Program-made: the position numbers and the translations under genes
Assembly: GCA_015654695.1 (NCBI GenBank)
Contig: JAATGJ010000032.1
Coordinates: 1-41,782, forward strand
DNA from: Chitinophagales bacterium
GTDB taxonomy: Bacteria; Bacteroidota; Bacteroidia; Chitinophagales; Chitinophagaceae
Length of the DNA: 41,782 nucleotides
Direction of reading: 5' to 3'
In this document: piece by piece, positions 14,323 through 23,791 of the stretch
Layout: each line of letters begins with the position of its first letter
How positions within the stretch are numbered: the first letter of the stretch is position 1
Notes under the pieces: model-generated
What the model was told of the DNA's origin: nothing
The model's database searches: none
What the model saw: only the letters and a program-made list of their open reading frames with translations

Positions 14323-15369
14323 TTAAGCTGCGACAGGCCTTCTTATCTTTTGTGTACGTTCTTTTAACAGGGCCATTGCTTCTTCTTTGCTGCTGAACAT
14401 ATTGTTGACGTTGACGATATTGTCGGCCAGTTTGCTGTACTGTTTGGTTACCAGCCAGAAAAATATATGGAGATAATTGAGACCGTCAAATATGATGATC
14501 TTTTGCTGCGCAAACTTGTCAACGTTTTTTAAAAACTCCACTGGCATATCAGTATAATGTAAAGCCGGGCGGTGGTGATGAATAACATGATAGCCGTCAT
14601 TCCAGCATACATGGTTGTATTTTGTGTTGATGCAATTGATAGTGTTGCTTTCCAGGTCGTGTATATCTACAAAAGCATGTTGCACCCAGTTGCCCAGCAT
14701 CATCACAATCCTGGCAAAAACAAAGGGAATGATGAATACCCATAGTGTCGCCTGGAAATTTACAAAGCACATAGCTACGCAAAAAAGATAAAAAGAAATT
14801 TCCCCATACGTTAAGCGCATATACCATTTCTTCCTGTTCCTGCTAAAAAAATACATGAATGTATCCCGGAAGCCAAGTATAAGGAAGCGTCCTGAATAAC
14901 TTAAGAACCCCCAGATGCTATCACGACGATAGGGTAATGTGCTGCTGGCATCATCGTGCATATTGTTTTCTACATGGTGCATGGCCATGTGGTGTACAAA
15001 ATAAGTTTCCGGTGTATGACCAAAAAAAGGGCAAACTCCCCAGACGATCCAGTCGTATAACCACATATATCCTTTCTTAAATAATTTGCGGTGGCTGATG
15101 CAATGCAGCATTAGGCCAAAACGGCCTTTAAAGTATAGCTGTGAGAAAAAGAAATAAGGAATATAGGCCAGCCACCAATACCAACCCTGTAGTAAGGGAG
15201 TAAATAAAATGACAGCAGCAGGCAGTATAAAAATATGAATGGCAGTGAGCAGGTGGATAAAGGGAAGATCCCTTTCATCATTAATATAACGAAGCCAGAA
15301 CTTTTCGTAACGTGTGAATTTTTCCCTCGGTGTATAAACTGGGTCTGTGATGGTAGTCAGTGCCTTCAT
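14323..15369 (-). CDS. Membrane fatty acid desaturase
   Basis: 348 aa. The three histidine clusters of membrane di-iron desaturases are visible: HCISHRKLF (HxxxH), HHMAMHHVENN and HVIHHHRPALHYTD. Hydrophobic segments flank them (about residues 45-75, 185-225). It would introduce a double bond into acyl chains using O2 and an electron donor not encoded here. The start MKALTTITDPVYTPREKF is the only good one. It stands alone on the minus strand with a 400-bp region upstream. Beta-carotene hydroxylase-type relatives share the same boxes, so the exact substrate is not certain. Confidence 0.87.
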   Translation of the reverse strand: MKALTTITDPVYTPREKFTRYEKFWLRYINDERDLPFIHLLTAIHIFILPAAVILFTPLLQGWYWWLAYIPYFFFSQLYFKGRFGLMLHCISHRKLFKKGYMWLYDWIVWGVCPFFGHTPETYFVHHMAMHHVENNMHDDASSTLPYRRDSIWGFLSYSGRFLILGFRDTFMYFFSRNRKKWYMRLTYGEISFYLFCVAMCFVNFQATLWVFIIPFVFARIVMMLGNWVQHAFVDIHDLESNTINCINTKYNHVCWNDGYHVIHHHRPALHYTDMPVEFLKNVDKFAQQKIIIFDGLNYLHIFFWLVTKQYSKLADNIVNVNNMFSSKEEAMALLKERTQKIRRPVAA

Positions 15370-15773
15370 TCTCGGTATTAAGTGATTAGTGGTGTTTTAA
15401 GTCAATCGGCAGGTCATACTTGGCTATTCACCATAGCGGTTAAACGGCGCTAAAGTACTGCATTCTGGCTTAAAACGGGTATAATTTCAACTGATTTTGG
15501 TCAGGTAAAAATTTCAGCTACAATGATTTAAACGAATTAAGGAACGGTTTTATGTCTTTACTGTGTCATTGTTTTTTAAAGGATGACAAATTAATACGAG
15601 GGTAACTGAATATACATAAGATTGGATATATATACGGATAGGAAGCTTCAACGTTACAGAAGTTGGTAAAAAATCCCTGTAAAACTTCTCTTAACAAATC
15701 CTTTCCATCCCTTAACCAGCGGATAACATCATTTTACTTTCTCCCGGAATACTTTTACGTCGCCGCAATCACC
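15370..15773. other. Intergenic region between divergent genes
   Basis: About 400 bp between the desaturase and the GH18-NodB-GT2 gene, so it must hold promoters for both directions. No exact TTG-N19/20-TAnnTTTG match was found; TACTTTAG near 15449 on the minus strand is the closest. The frame of the downstream gene stays open back to 15663, but that part does not look like protein. Confidence 0.5.
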
Positions 15774-18700
15774 ATGAGTAATCAACAACAAATATTTCAA
15801 ACATCCTCACGCCTGCGCTGGAATACATTTCGCTGGGCTGGACGCCTGGTAGTTTTTCTTTTCCTGCTGATGATACCTGTTGTATGGATCGAAATAGCCG
15901 ATGGATATAAACCTTTGTTGCCCGGTCTGTCATCAAACGGTTATAAAAAACTGGACAGACCTGTAAAGCCCGGTGGATTTTCTAAACGTGATAATAAAAA
16001 ATATCATGGCTTTCATGAATTCCTGAAGTCACACCAGCAGGATAAGCAGCCTGCCGGCAGATCAGCGATGAATACATCACGTATCCGGGCCGCTTTCTAT
16101 GTTGACTGGGACCCGCAGGCATTGTATTCTTTGCAAAATCATATTGACCAACTGAATATGGTGATGCCGGAATGGTTTTTTATAGACCCCGCAACTGATA
16201 CACTTACTACAGTCATTGATAATGATGCGTATAAATTAATGAAGAGCCGGCCCGGCTTAAGAATATTACCCATACTCAGCAATGTAAATGCTACTAAACA
16301 TGATGGAGAGTTTGACGGCAAACTATTAAGCGCGGTATTGCTTGATCCCGTAAAGAGGGAGAGATTGCTGAATGATATTGAGAAAAAAATAATGCTGTAT
16401 GATCTGCAGGGCATCAACATAGATTTTGAGGAATTGCAGAACAAGAGTGTTGATGCCATGCATCTTTTTCAGAAAGATCTTTTTACCCGGCTTCACAAAA
16501 AATCAAAACTCGTAACCCAGGATATATCGGCGGGCAATGAAGATTTTCATATTACTGACCTGCATAATTACAACGACTACCTGTTCCTGATGGCGTATGA
16601 CCAGCATTATGCTACCAGTGTACCCGGTCCTGTCTGCGACCAGCGGTGGATAGAAAAACAGTTAGACGAAGTAGCGAAGGTGGTTCCTTCGGAGAAGATC
16701 ATACTGTGTATGGCAGGATACGGTTACGACTGGCCGGATGGTGATGAAGCTGCTACTGTAAGTTATCAGCAGGCATTATCGGAAGCGAGGCAATTCAGGG
16801 CCCCGGTTGATTTTGATAATGATTCTTACAATTGTTCTTTTGAATATACCGATAATGACAGCCTTCATCATACTGTTTCCTTTGTTGATGCTGCAGGCAC
16901 ATTCAATACTATGCGTTTTGCAGATGAGTATGGAACTGCCGGCGTGGCTTTGTGGCGGCTGGGATCGGAAGATGAACGTATGTGGAAGTTTTATGACCGT
17001 GATCTCACGAATAAAGCTATGGCTAAAACACCTTTTGATTTTTCCCGGCTCAGCGCTATTGATATTACTACAGAAAAGCCCGATTATACTGGTGAAGGTG
17101 AAGTGCTGGATGTAGTAAATGAACCGCAAAAAGGAATAATTAGTATTCAAAAAGATACTACGGAGGATGTAATTGCCGAAGAAGAGTATAAGCAATTGCC
17201 GACACGGTACGCTATTCACCGGTTTGGCAAGGTCAGCAACCAGGTAGTATTGACGTTTGATGATGGCCCTGATGCACAATACACACCACGCATACTCAAT
17301 ATACTTGATAAGGAAAAAGTTCCTGCTACCTTTTTTGTAGTAGGTATGAATGCAGAAGATAACCTGCCCATATTAAAAGATATATACAGGAAAGGATATG
17401 AAATAGGCAATCACAGTTTTACGCATCCGAATATGGCGGAAGTAAGCCCGGGAAGAGCAGAGGCGGAAATGGAAGCAACAAGATTAGTAATAGAAGCAGC
17501 AACCGGCAGAAGCACTATTTTATTCAGGGCGCCATACAATGCCGATGCTGAACCAACAAAAGCAGTAGAGTTAAAGCCTGTGGCAAGAGGCAGACAGAAC
17601 AATTATTATACCGTAGGTGAAAGTATTGATCCTGAAGACTGGGATACAGAAAATGGGGTGAATGCCGATAGTATCTATAACCGGGTAGTCCGTCAATATG
17701 AAAAAGACCCTTTGCAGGGTATCATATTGATGCATGATGCAGGAGGCGACCGGGAAGCCACTGTACAGGCGTTACCACGGATCATCGGGTATTTTAAAAA
17801 TAAGGGAGTCCGTTTTGCTTCCGTCTCTCAATTACTCGGGTTATCTAAAGATGCGATCATGCCACCGGTGCATAATGGATTAGTAAAGGCCAATAGCTGG
17901 GTAATGGTATTTGTGTATTGGTTTGAGCGGTTTCTTTACGCGGCTTTCTGGCTGGCCATTATCCTGGGGCTTGGTCGTATCGTATTCATGGGAGTATTGG
18001 CTGTATTGCAATATAGAAGAGCAAAAAATGAAGCGCCGCTGCTGGCGGATATTTTTCCGGGTAAGGTCAGCATCATTGTTCCGGCGTACAATGAGGAAGT
18101 AAACGCAGTAAACACGATAAAAAACCTTTTGCAGCAGGACTATCCTGATTTCGAAATCATTTTTGTTGACGATGGATCCACTGACGATACGTATGCTGCA
18201 GTGAAGAATGTTTTTGCAACAAACAAGCAGGTAAAAGTATATGCCAAAGCCAATGGCGGAAAAGCATCCGCGCTGAATTTCGGGATCAGCCAATTGGGCA
18301 GTGAATATATTGTTTGCATAGATGCCGATACACAATTAAAGAAGGATGCTATCCGGCAGATGATGAATTATTTTATCAATGGCAGGGTAGGAGCTGTGGC
18401 GGGAAATGTAAAAGTGGGCAATGAAAAAAATATCCTTACCAAGTGGCAGGGGATAGAATATACCACCGCGCAGAATTTTGACCGCAGGGCATTTGATTAT
18501 CTTAATTGCATCACGGTAGTCCCCGGCGCTATTGGCGCTTTTCGCAAGGAAGCATTAGACCTGGCGGGAGGTTTTACTGCCGATACGCTGGCGGAAGATT
18601 GCGACCTGACCATCCGTATTTTAAAGAGCGGTTATACAATACGTAATTGTACAAAGGCTATTGCAGTTACGGAGGCGCCGGAAACCATGAAGCAATTCAT

Positions 18701-19214
18701 GAAACAGCGCTTCCGCTGGAGCTATGGCATCATGCAAAGTTTCTGGAAAAATAAAAAGGCTTGTTTTAATCCCAAATACGGGGGATTAGGCATGGTGGCG
18801 TTACCTAATATTTTAATATTCCAGGTTATTATGCCCATCATTGCTCCCTTAGCCGACCTGTTATTCTTTTTCAGTATCGCGTGGAACTGGCATGATGCAG
18901 AAAGCCTGCATAAAATAGTACTCTATTACGGGATATTCCTTTTTGTAGATGTTATCGTCTCACTGATAGCTTTCAGTTTTGAAAAAGAAAAATTGACAAA
19001 ACTTGCCTGGATCATTCCCCAGCGGTTTGTTTACCGCCAGTTGATGTACGTAATATTATTTCGTTCTATTTCGCGGGCAATAAAAGGCGAAGGGCAGGGA
19101 TGGGGTGTTTTAAAAAGAACGGGTAACGCCCGGTTGGTGAACGATGACACGGAGACAGTGAGCCCTGTTTTTTTACCAACAGGATTTGATAATATGTCTT
19201 TAAATTCTAAATAA
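15774..19214 (+). CDS. Trifunctional polysaccharide protein: GH18 + NodB deacetylase + GT2 synthase
   Basis: 1146 aa from the ATG at 15774, which starts just before a cytoplasmic basic patch and a first membrane helix (about 21-40). Residues of about 100-430 are a GH18-like barrel with the catalytic strand LQGINIDFEEL (Glu kept, first Asp of the motif replaced by Gln). About 480-720 are a polysaccharide deacetylase (TFDDGPD; HSFTHPNM; FRAPYNADAEP). A membrane helix follows near 730-760. About 790-1030 are a family 2 glycosyltransferase (VSIIVPAYNEE, FVDDGSTDDT, DADTQ, AEDCDLT, QRFRW) followed by further membrane helices. The set resembles a fusion of the PgaC-type synthase with PgaB-type modification, so synthesis, deacetylation and trimming of an exported GlcNAc-type polymer is the likely role. 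Confidence 0.9.
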   Translation: MSNQQQIFQTSSRLRWNTFRWAGRLVVFLFLLMIPVVWIEIADGYKPLLPGLSSNGYKKLDRPVKPGGFSKRDNKKYHGFHEFLKSHQQDKQPAGRSAMNTSRIRAAFYVDWDPQALYSLQNHIDQLNMVMPEWFFIDPATDTLTTVIDNDAYKLMKSRPGLRILPILSNVNATKHDGEFDGKLLSAVLLDPVKRERLLNDIEKKIMLYDLQGINIDFEELQNKSVDAMHLFQKDLFTRLHKKSKLVTQDISAGNEDFHITDLHNYNDYLFLMAYDQHYATSVPGPVCDQRWIEKQLDEVAKVVPSEKIILCMAGYGYDWPDGDEAATVSYQQALSEARQFRAPVDFDNDSYNCSFEYTDNDSLHHTVSFVDAAGTFNTMRFADEYGTAGVALWRLGSEDERMWKFYDRDLTNKAMAKTPFDFSRLSAIDITTEKPDYTGEGEVLDVVNEPQKGIISIQKDTTEDVIAEEEYKQLPTRYAIHRFGKVSNQVVLTFDDGPDAQYTPRILNILDKEKVPATFFVVGMNAEDNLPILKDIYRKGYEIGNHSFTHPNMAEVSPGRAEAEMEATRLVIEAATGRSTILFRAPYNADAEPTKAVELKPVARGRQNNYYTVGESIDPEDWDTENGVNADSIYNRVVRQYEKDPLQGIILMHDAGGDREATVQALPRIIGYFKNKGVRFASVSQLLGLSKDAIMPPVHNGLVKANSWVMVFVYWFERFLYAAFWLAIILGLGRIVFMGVLAVLQYRRAKNEAPLLADIFPGKVSIIVPAYNEEVNAVNTIKNLLQQDYPDFEIIFVDDGSTDDTYAAVKNVFATNKQVKVYAKANGGKASALNFGISQLGSEYIVCIDADTQLKKDAIRQMMNYFINGRVGAVAGNVKVGNEKNILTKWQGIEYTTAQNFDRRAFDYLNCITVVPGAIGAFRKEALDLAGGFTADTLAEDCDLTIRILKSGYTIRNCTKAIAVTEAPETMKQFMKQRFRWSYGIMQSFWKNKKACFNPKYGGLGMVALPNILIFQVIMPIIAPLADLLFFFSIAWNWHDAESLHKIVLYYGIFLFVDVIVSLIAFSFEKEKLTKLAWIIPQRFVYRQLMYVILFRSISRAIKGEGQGWGVLKRTGNARLVNDDTETVSPVFLPTGFDNMSLNSK

Positions 19215-19222
19215 TAAAAATT

Positions 19223-19594
19223 ATGAAAAAAACGATTCTTTCCCTGGTTGCATTAATTGGTATCAGTTTCATGATGGAGGCCCAAACAAAAACGGTTACC
19301 CCGGTGAAACCTGCAAAAGTTGCTACAGGCAAAATGAGCAGGGTAGCTAAGACAACCGACAAAAAATCAAATGCTGCGCAGGTGGGAGTAAAAAAGGAAA
19401 CTACTATCCCAGCGGCAAAAACAAATGAAGTGCCACAGAAAAAAACTGCTACCTCGGTAAAGCCAGTAACAGCAGGACCTGTAAAAAAAGACGGCACAAC
19501 TGATATGCGTTTTAAAGCCAACAAAGAAAAAGTTACCGGCCCAATGAAAAAAGATGGCACGCCTGATAAGCGTTATAAAGCTAATAAACCTTAA
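19223..19594 (+). CDS. Small secreted Lys-rich protein with a C-terminal repeat
   Basis: 123 aa. Signal peptide MKKTILSLVALIGISFMMEA, then a basic, low-complexity body rich in Lys, Thr, Val and Pro. The C-terminus has two copies of GP(V/M)KKDGT-x-D-x-R(F/Y)KANK, a motif I associate with small Bacteroidota exported proteins. It starts 8 bp after the polysaccharide gene, so it is co-transcribed and may associate with the polymer or envelope (inference). A terminator follows. Confidence 0.75.
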   Translation: MKKTILSLVALIGISFMMEAQTKTVTPVKPAKVATGKMSRVAKTTDKKSNAAQVGVKKETTIPAAKTNEVPQKKTATSVKPVTAGPVKKDGTTDMRFKANKEKVTGPMKKDGTPDKRYKANKP

Positions 19595-19632
19595 GAGCAG
19601 TGTTTTTTGTAATGGAGTCCTTCGTCAGACAT

Positions 19633-19663
19633 GCCCTGCCATCTCCGGCAGGGCTTTTTTTTT
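19633..19663 (+). terminator. Rho-independent terminator
   Basis: GCCCTGCC-N6-GGCAGGGC followed by nine T, ending the polysaccharide gene plus Lys-rich protein unit. Its arms resemble the CCTGCC repeat family. Confidence 0.9.
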
Positions 19664-19807
19664 AAATCAATTAAGGGACAGTCATATACATCATCACAGT
19701 ACATTTTACCTGTACTAATTTCAAGCCTTTACTTGTATTTCTCCTATGTGGATAACTGCCCTTTGGCATGACTAATGCAACAAGATAGTGACCCAATACT
19801 AATACTT

Positions 19808-19885
19808 ATGAAAACAACCATTACCGTAAATCTTGCATTGATCCTGCTTTACTATTTTCTGTTAAGTGCGTTGCTTCCTTTCTGA
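19808..19885 (+). CDS. Possible 25-aa hydrophobic peptide
   Basis: ATG to TGA encodes a Lys-Thr-Thr start followed by one hydrophobic stretch (VNLALILLYYFLLSALL) ending Pro-Phe. It would be a single membrane helix. It lies between the terminator at 19663 and the end of trmD, in a 305-bp region that otherwise shows nothing. No clear promoter or ribosome site, so it may be chance. Confidence 0.25.
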   Translation: MKTTITVNLALILLYYFLLSALLPF

Positions 19886-19899
19886 ACAGGAAAAGAAAA

Positions 19900-20574
19900 T
19901 TAATCCAGCAGGCCAGGTCTTCTTTCAGAAGTCCTTTGCAGTGATTGCTCATGCCGCCATTCTTCAATTTTTTTGTGATCACCATTCATCAGGATATCCG
20001 GTACTTTCCATCCGCGGAAATCTTCAGGTCTTGTATAAACAGGCGGGGCTAATAAATTATCCTGGAAGGAGTCAAACAACGCTGAGGTTTCATCATTCAA
20101 TACGCCGGGTAATAATCGTCCTATAGAATCTACTAATACGGCGGCGGCCAGCTCGCCACCGCTTAACACATAATCACCAATTGAAATTTCCCTGGTAACA
20201 AAATGCTGTCTTATCCTGTCATCAATGCCTTTGTAATGGCCACAGATCATCAGGATATTTTCTTTCAGCGAAAGTGTATTCGATATCTTTTGATTCAGCG
20301 TTTCGCCATCCGGTGTTAAGAAAATGATCTCATCATATTTCCTTTCTTTGGATAATTCTTCGATCGCTTTGGCAAGCGGCTCGGGCATCATCACCATACC
20401 GGCGCCGCCACCATACTGGTAGTCATCTACCTGTCCATATTCGTTTACCGCCCATTTGCGTAAATGATGTACATGTACTTCCAGCAGCCCCTTTTCCTGC
20501 GCACGTTTCATAATGCTGTGCTCAAAAGGACTTTTTAATAATTCAGGTAAAACAGTAAGAATGTCAATCCGCAT
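19900..20574 (-). CDS. trmD: tRNA (guanine-N1)-methyltransferase TrmD
   Basis: 224 aa from the ATG at 20574 ([20 protein letters not shown]); the eight extra codons upstream are unlikely to be used. TrmD methylates G37 of tRNAs with S-adenosylmethionine and prevents frameshifts. Family signatures are [31 protein letters not shown], the trefoil-knot segment [19 protein letters not shown] and the C-terminal [12 protein letters not shown]. It follows the small lipoprotein gene (20595-20972), whose stop lies about 20 bp upstream, so the two may share a transcript. It is detached from rpsP-rimM, its usual partners, by about 7 kb. Confidence 0.96.
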   Translation of the reverse strand: MRIDILTVLPELLKSPFEHSIMKRAQEKGLLEVHVHHLRKWAVNEYGQVDDYQYGGGAGMVMMPEPLAKAIEELSKERKYDEIIFLTPDGETLNQKISNTLSLKENILMICGHYKGIDDRIRQHFVTREISIGDYVLSGGELAAAVLVDSIGRLLPGVLNDETSALFDSFQDNLLAPPVYTRPEDFRGWKVPDILMNGDHKKIEEWRHEQSLQRTSERRPGLLD

Positions 20575-20594
20575 GGAGCAAAGATAGGTGGAGA

Positions 20595-20972
20595 TCAATT
20601 GCAGGCGATCTCCGCAGATTTCACCGCAGAATTAGTGGATGCATCATCCACGATCACTCTTATTTTATAAGTAGTGCCTGCCTGGATGGTGAATGCCTGG
20701 TTGAAGTTAAAAGAGCTTGCATCAGGATGAATGTGCACATGCAGGTATTCGGCAGCGGTTACCAGGTTAGTGATCTCAATATGTATCTCTTTGATGTATT
20801 TATTGTCTGTAACTGAACCCGTGATCATAATACTTTGCCCGCCGGTAAAGACCTGGTTATTGGCAGGTGTATTCAGCGTCACAACCGGGGCTTCATAATC
20901 TTTATCCCCGCCTGATCCTTTGGAACAGGCAAAAAATAAGACGATAAATACTGGCCAAAGAGATTTTTTCAT
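20595..20972 (-). CDS. Small Ig-like lipoprotein
   Basis: 125 aa. Lipoprotein signal [20 protein letters not shown] with the lipid-modified Cys at 16 followed by Ser-Lys-Gly-Ser, as usual in Bacteroidota lipoproteins. The mature part begins [17 protein letters not shown], then [14 protein letters not shown], and contains several strands typical of an Ig-like/DUF4625-type fold, with a His-rich HVHIHPD turn. It is probably anchored in the outer or inner membrane; its ligand is unknown. Confidence 0.7.
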   Translation of the reverse strand: MKKSLWPVFIVLFFACSKGSGGDKDYEAPVVTLNTPANNQVFTGGQSIMITGSVTDNKYIKEIHIEITNLVTAAEYLHVHIHPDASSFNFNQAFTIQAGTTYKIRVIVDDASTNSAVKSAEIACN

Positions 20973-21047
20973 CCGGGTAATTTGTATTGGTAAATTTATT
21001 AAAATAAAAGCGGGAGAGGAAGTGTTGCCGGTATTAAATTCCGGAAA

Positions 21048-21437
21048 TTAGTCTTCTTCCAGGAAATCATCGAGTTCCCTTCTTTCCTTCTTAGTAGGCC
21101 GGCCTATCTTGCTTTGCCGTTTGCCGGTATGAAAGCTGGCAGCCTGGAATTGCAGTCGTTGTATCTCTTCTTCAGGGGTGATGTCAATATAGTTTTTAAT
21201 AGCCTCAGCAGCAGCTACCCTTTTTTCTAAAAGCCCGGTTACTTTTATCCGCCAGCGTTTGGCTTCTGTCTTTACCTCGTATTCATCACCAATAGTTACG
21301 TTTTTGGAAGGCTTGGCCTGTCCGCCATCAAATTTTACTTTGCCGCTTTCACAGGCTGCTGCCGCCATTGATCTTGTTTTAAAGAGACGAATGGCCCAGA
21401 GATATTTATCAAGACGGAGTTTTTCTTTTACAGGCAT
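21048..21437 (-). CDS. hslR: S4-domain RNA-binding protein (Hsp15 family)
   Basis: 129 aa. The S4 domain occupies the N-terminal half: EKLRLDKYLWAIRLFKTRSM, then the GKVKFDGGQAKPSKNVTIGD turn. The tail is basic and then acidic (IGRPTKKERRELDDFLEED). Hsp15 binds the free 50S subunit with a stalled nascent chain in E. coli and helps recycle it. Length and order match. A terminator of the upstream WG-repeat gene lies just before its start, so it has its own promoter. Confidence 0.85.
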   Translation of the reverse strand: MPVKEKLRLDKYLWAIRLFKTRSMAAAACESGKVKFDGGQAKPSKNVTIGDEYEVKTEAKRWRIKVTGLLEKRVAAAEAIKNYIDITPEEEIQRLQFQAASFHTGKRQSKIGRPTKKERRELDDFLEED

Positions 21438-21447
21438 TTAGCAAAAA

Positions 21448-21477
21448 TAAAAAAGCCGGTGCTAATATGCCCGGCTT
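21448..21477 (-). terminator. Rho-independent terminator of the WG-repeat gene
   Basis: On the minus strand AAGCCGG-N11-CCGGCTT followed by a T-rich run (TTTTTTATTTTT), 20 bp after the stop codon at 21497. Confidence 0.85.
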
Positions 21478-21496
21478 ACTATTAATAAGATAAACC

Positions 21497-23635
21497 TTAT
21501 TTCACCAGCGGTGATTTTAAAATCGTAAAACTTTTTCCCAGTCTGGCCAGCGCCCTGTCTTTTTCAAAGGTAGTAATAGAATAGAATCTTGCAGGAACAG
21601 TGATCCTGCCGGTCTTATCCATTATGCCCCATGTTTTATCATAGAATATAAAAACGCCATTTTCACCACTGAAGACCTGTTCATATTTCGCTTCCACTAC
21701 TTCCTTGCCGGTTTTATCTATTAGTCCCCACTTGCTGCCTATCCTGAAACGGGCATATCCATTTTTAAAATTATCACAACTGTCATATTTGGCCGGTATG
21801 ATTGTATTGCCACGATCATCTATGTATCCCCATTTGCCTTTTTCTTTTACCGCCAGCATACCTTCGCTGCAAAATTTCAATTGATCAATTCCGGTTAGTC
21901 TTTTAAATACTTCCCCTTTCTTATTCATCAGCGCATATACAGTGTCCTGGTTAACTACCGCTACATTTTCCCAGAACTGGTAGGCCTGGTAAGCCTCAAT
22001 ATTGAATTCTTCTTTTAAGCTGGTATTAATATAATAATAAGTAGCAGGTTCATCCTTTGCGCCGTTTATTGTCCCTACAGCATAACCCGATCTGAATTCA
22101 ACCAGGTTATCGTATTTCCGTGGCCCTTCTTTTGTAGTACCATTCTTATCAACAAAAAAATAATTGCCATCTTTTTTCATTACTCCCCAGCCATTGCGGA
22201 AAATCCTCAGGTCGTCATATTCAGGCGCCACGATAGTTTCACCTTTTGAATTAATATATCCATATTTCGTCTTACCGGAAACTTTCATTTCTGTTCTTGC
22301 TATACCATCTGCAAAGCCGGAGAAACCATCATATATGCAGGAGCCAATAATTTTTCCGTTTACATCAATGAACCCGTATTTCGAATTTGATTTACACCTG
22401 TAACCTGCTATACCATCAGAAAAAGTATAGATAGCATCGCAGTCGTTGAGTTTAGTGGTTACTGTACCGTTTTTATCAATTAATGCATAAGGATAATCAG
22501 TGTGTTCATAGATCGCATAACCATCCCTGTTAAAGCTTTTATAGCTGATAGTATCAAAAGCGCCAAAATCTTTCCCGGTAGTATTGATGTAATGGTATTT
22601 TCCATCGGTCATCTTCACCCAGGCCCCGCCCGTTTCATCAAATCCAATCCCGTCTAAATAAGTGGCCCTGACGGCCCATTTACCTGTCTTATCTAAATAT
22701 CCGTACCGGTTTGTTTCCGGGTCTTTTGTTAATAGCAGGCCTTTGTTGAAAACTCCCATCGTCTCATATTTCAGGGATATGACTTCGGTACCTTTTTTAT
22801 CAACATATCCGTAAGTATAGGAATAAGACGATCCGGAAATTTTTTTACCCACTTTGGCAAGTCCTGTATTGTCGAAGATAGCTGCATAGTCATATTTGGT
22901 AATGATGACCTCGTTTCCTTTCAGGTCAAGAAAACCATACTTGCCGCTTACCATGCAAAGTACCATGCCCTGCGATACGCCATACAGCGTATAAACATTC
23001 TTTGCTTTTTCAAACAACCATTTCCCCGCCGGATCAATGAAGCCGTATTTGCCATCCTTCTCCGCTTTCAATACTTTGTCTTTTGAATAAGCAGTCAAGG
23101 AGGAATATTCAGGACCTAGTAATTTTTTTCCTGCATTGTCAAATAATCCCCATTTGCCATTTTGCTTTACTGTCACAAGGTTGCTATCGGCGACTATTTC
23201 ATCATATTCAAAAGAGATCAGTATTTTGTTCTGATCATTCACCATTCCATACAAGGTTTTACTTCCTTCTTTTTTTGATGCGGTGACATATTTGCCGGGG
23301 AATTGAACATACCCGATAGATTCATATTCGAAGGGAAGAATGACTTTGCCGGTTTTATCCAGCAGTCCGTATTTCCCATCTTTTTTAATTTTTACATATC
23401 CTTTGGTGAATGCAGGAATACTGGAATAGCTGGTTTCGTAAGTATAGGTGGGCGGAATGATCACCTTTTCATTTTTATCCATATAGCCAAACTTGCCATC
23501 TTTTTCAAAACCGAACAGGCCATCGCCGGAGGCTTCCAGTTTTGTATAGCTCAGGTTTGATTTTGAAATATAAGCGGGATTGACTTGCGCGGAAAGTATA
23601 AAAGGGCAAAAGAGGAAAAATAACAGGGATCGCAT
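21497..23635 (-). CDS. Exported WG-repeat protein
   Basis: 712 aa from the ATG at 23635, which gives a signal peptide (MRSLLFFLFCPFILSAQ). The longer frame to 23689 is not signal-like. The rest is made of about 18-20 WG/KWG-type repeats of roughly 25-35 aa. Examples are FGYMDKNEKVIIPPTY, KYGLLDKTGKVILPFEY, KWGLFDNAGKKLLGPEY, KYGFIDPAGKW, KWGYIDDRGNTIIPAKY and KWGLIDKTGKEVVEAKY. Such repeats build a beta-rich solenoid or propeller-like surface and are common in Bacteroidota; their role (binding, cell surface) is unknown. The gene is monocistronic, with its own terminator. Confidence 0.88.
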   Translation of the reverse strand: MRSLLFFLFCPFILSAQVNPAYISKSNLSYTKLEASGDGLFGFEKDGKFGYMDKNEKVIIPPTYTYETSYSSIPAFTKGYVKIKKDGKYGLLDKTGKVILPFEYESIGYVQFPGKYVTASKKEGSKTLYGMVNDQNKILISFEYDEIVADSNLVTVKQNGKWGLFDNAGKKLLGPEYSSLTAYSKDKVLKAEKDGKYGFIDPAGKWLFEKAKNVYTLYGVSQGMVLCMVSGKYGFLDLKGNEVIITKYDYAAIFDNTGLAKVGKKISGSSYSYTYGYVDKKGTEVISLKYETMGVFNKGLLLTKDPETNRYGYLDKTGKWAVRATYLDGIGFDETGGAWVKMTDGKYHYINTTGKDFGAFDTISYKSFNRDGYAIYEHTDYPYALIDKNGTVTTKLNDCDAIYTFSDGIAGYRCKSNSKYGFIDVNGKIIGSCIYDGFSGFADGIARTEMKVSGKTKYGYINSKGETIVAPEYDDLRIFRNGWGVMKKDGNYFFVDKNGTTKEGPRKYDNLVEFRSGYAVGTINGAKDEPATYYYINTSLKEEFNIEAYQAYQFWENVAVVNQDTVYALMNKKGEVFKRLTGIDQLKFCSEGMLAVKEKGKWGYIDDRGNTIIPAKYDSCDNFKNGYARFRIGSKWGLIDKTGKEVVEAKYEQVFSGENGVFIFYDKTWGIMDKTGRITVPARFYSITTFEKDRALARLGKSFTILKSPLVK

Positions 23636-23724
23636 GGGTAAAAATTTAGCGTGAAAGATATTGCCCGGGGACAAACAATGAAATACCACGGGGAGGGTAT
23701 TTGCGGGGATGGAGTTTTTATAAA

Positions 23725-23756
23725 TTAAAAAACCTCGCTCAAATTGAGCAAGGTTT
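23725..23756 (-). terminator. Rho-independent terminator of the M20 peptidase gene
   Basis: On the minus strand AAACCTTGCTCAA pairs with TTGAGCGAGGTTT (one mismatch), followed by TTTTT. Confidence 0.8.
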
Positions 23757-23775
23757 AATACTGTGAGTTCTAAAG

Positions 23776-23790
23776 TCCCCCTTCGGGGGA
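23776..23790. repeat. CCCCCTTCGGGGG palindromic repeat
   Basis: TCCCCCTTCGGGGGA, followed by TTTAGGGGG, abuts the stop codon of the M20 peptidase gene. A relative occurs at 39180-39193, right before cysN. Such C-rich/G-rich hairpins are frequent between genes in Bacteroidota. Confidence 0.5.
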
Positions 23791-23791
23791 T

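Noticed and set aside
22164-23560. Repeated blocks in the 21.5-23.6 kb region considered as a CRISPR or tandem DNA array
   Set aside because: The periodicity is at protein level (WG repeats) and spacing and sequence vary; there are no constant repeats with unique spacers.
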